A stretch of DNA of 40,300 nucleotides from Polyangiaceae bacterium (GTDB lineage: Bacteria; Myxococcota_A; Polyangia; Nannocystales; Nannocystaceae), in contig JALSIN010000441.1 in NCBI GenBank assembly GCA_026989935.1, positions 1-40,300 on the forward strand, read 5' to 3'. The notes below the pieces were generated by a model. It had not been told where the DNA came from and searched no databases. It saw only the letters and a program-made list of their open reading frames with translations. This document shows positions 39,306 through 40,300 of the stretch, piece by piece. Made by a program: the position numbers and the translations under genes. Each line of letters begins with the position of its first letter. Position 1 is the stretch's first letter.

Positions 39306-40300
39306 GGCAACACCCCCCGCTCGGCCAGGTGACGCACGACCTCGTGGCGCACGAAGGGATCGATCCGGTAGCCGCGCTCGGGCGTGCCCACCACGAGCCC
39401 GGCGCGCGCGAGCACCTGCAGGTGTTCGGCCTCCGCCGCGCCGAAGCCCCGCAGGGTCCGGGCACGGGTCAGGTCGAGCTGCTTGTGCAAGACGACCTGG
39501 GACAGACACGCGTCCCACGAAGGCGGCAGGTCCGCGAGGGCCGACAGGCGGTCGGCGGCGGGCACGGCCACGTCGAGCGCCTGGCCGTCGAGGTTCGTGA
39601 TCGAGGCCACCCAGGCGTGCAGCGCGGCCGCCATGTTGCCGCGGCTGCGGGCGTAGATCGCCGAGAACAGCCGCACGCGGGACAGGGCCGCCACCTGCCG
39701 CTCGTCGCGGTCACCGAGGCGGAACGTGCACCCGCTCGACCAATGCCGCAGCAGCACCGCCCGCTCGACGGCCTCGACGCCCACCGGCCCGCACTCGACG
39801 ATCTCGACGGCGCGGTCGCGCAGCCCCACGCCGCGGTCCACCGTGTCGAGTGTGCGCCGGTTGAGCGCGGCGAGGACCAGGAGCTGGTCGCCGCGCCGGT
39901 CCACCAGATCCGCGATCCGTTCCAGCACGGCCCAGCCGCCGGGACCGCGCGTCCACCAGGCCTCGAGGTCGTCGAGCACCAGCACTGAGGGGTTCGGCAG
40001 GGAATCCAGTACGGCGTCGATCTCACCGAGCCGACCCGTGGCGCTGCGCACGGCCGCCTCGAACAGCGCCGCGGTTCCACCGCGCCCCAGCGGCGCCTGC
40101 ACGCGATGGACGGCCCACCTGCGTTCGAGCCGCTCGGCGACCCGGTCGAGCAGGGCGGTCTTGCCCGTCCCGGGGTCGCCGGTGACGAGCAACATCCCCG
40201 CCCGGCCGCGGGCGAACCGGTCCACCGCCCGGTCGCAGGCCGCCTCCAGCGCGGGCCGTGGAATCCAGAAGCTCTCACCCGGTGGCGATCCAGATAGAGA
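39302..40300 (-). CDS. P-loop NTPase (AAA/STAND-like), 5' end outside the window
   Basis: 333 visible residues. The frame is open to the window edge at 40300 without a Met or stop, so the N-terminus is missing; GTG at 40225 would cut off residues such as SFWIPRPALEAACDRA that look conserved. Walker A GDPGTGKTA is at about 41-49 of the visible part and Walker B is SVLVLDDLEAW. The C-terminal region has helices and a winged-helix-like end (AEAEHLQVLARAGLVVG, DPFVRHEVVRHLAERG), as in STAND or ExeA/Orc-like ATPases. It is made together with the MscS-like channel through the GTGA overlap. It may regulate the channel or be a signalling NTPase; this is inference. Confidence 0.85.
   Translation of the reverse strand, partial: SLSGSPPGESFWIPRPALEAACDRAVDRFARGRAGMLLVTGDPGTGKTALLDRVAERLERRWAVHRVQAPLGRGGTAALFEAAVRSATGRLGEIDAVLDSLPNPSVLVLDDLEAWWTRGPGGWAVLERIADLVDRRGDQLLVLAALNRRTLDTVDRGVGLRDRAVEIVECGPVGVEAVERAVLLRHWSSGCTFRLGDRDERQVAALSRVRLFSAIYARSRGNMAAALHAWVASITNLDGQALDVAVPAADRLSALADLPPSWDACLSQVVLHKQLDLTRARTLRGFGAAEAEHLQVLARAGLVVGTPERGYRIDPFVRHEVVRHLAERGVLP

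Overview
The window is about 40.3 kb of very GC-rich, gene-dense chromosomal DNA. It looks like Myxococcota (a myxobacterium or relative, formerly Deltaproteobacteria). The signs are many lipoproteins with serial CxxxCxxxxxDPxHCGGCG repeats, a secreted protein ending in a MYXO-CTERM-like Gly/Leu plus Arg tail, proline/alanine-rich periplasmic linkers, and GC-saturated third codon positions that open very long false reading frames on the opposite strand. No rRNA, insertion sequence, phage gene or CRISPR array was seen. Taxonomy is inference from style, not from a marker gene.

Layout. 0.2-5.1 kb (minus): a surface-signalling cassette with a 7-repeat Cys-rich lipoprotein, an ECF sigma factor, a single-pass protein with C-terminal TPR-like repeats, a second Cys-rich lipoprotein and a secreted barrel-like protein; the middle three genes are joined by GTGA stop/start overlaps. 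5.3-8.8 kb: a SpoIIAA/STAS-like protein (minus), then clpS-clpA (plus) behind a good sigma70-type promoter. 8.8-12.2 kb (minus): a PafA-type phosphatase lipoprotein and a YbiT-type ABC-F ATPase. 12.3-18.7 kb: a TIMP/netrin-like secreted protein, a long acyl-CoA dehydrogenase, an Old Yellow Enzyme homologue, a LeuA/HMGL-family synthase and a secreted protein of unknown function. 18.7-22.6 kb: a membrane-anchored glutamate-synthase FMN domain, then a minus-strand operon of a small protein, an acyltransferase and a degenerate SDR. 22.7-23.2 kb: two serine tRNAs and the 4.5S SRP RNA. 23.3-27.5 kb: a tandem CDGSH protein, a barrel-like outer-membrane protein and two paralogous Cys-rich lipoproteins. 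27.6-29.2 kb (minus): a mercury-type operon merR, a thioredoxin/MerC fusion and a small thioredoxin, behind an almost canonical mer operator. 29.5-34.9 kb: a site-2 protease (plus), then a minus operon of ketosynthase, PlsC acyltransferase and a class III nucleotide cyclase with SRPBCC and zinc-ribbon regions. 35.0-38.5 kb (plus): AnsA-type asparaginase, a thioredoxin-fold lipoprotein and an L,D-transpeptidase. 38.5-40.3 kb (minus): a MscS-like channel overlapped by a P-loop NTPase that runs off the window.

Themes: envelope biology dominates (lipoproteins, barrels, L,D-transpeptidase, MscS, acyltransferases). Several genes have a -10-like hexamer ending only 6-8 nt before the start codon, which suggests common leaderless transcription. 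The strongest candidates for under-described systems are the ECF sigma/TPR/Cys-repeat lipoprotein cassette, the mercury operon with its fusion transporter, the cyclase-acyltransferase-ketosynthase operon, and the NTPase-MscS pair. All functions are read from sequence motifs without database searches.
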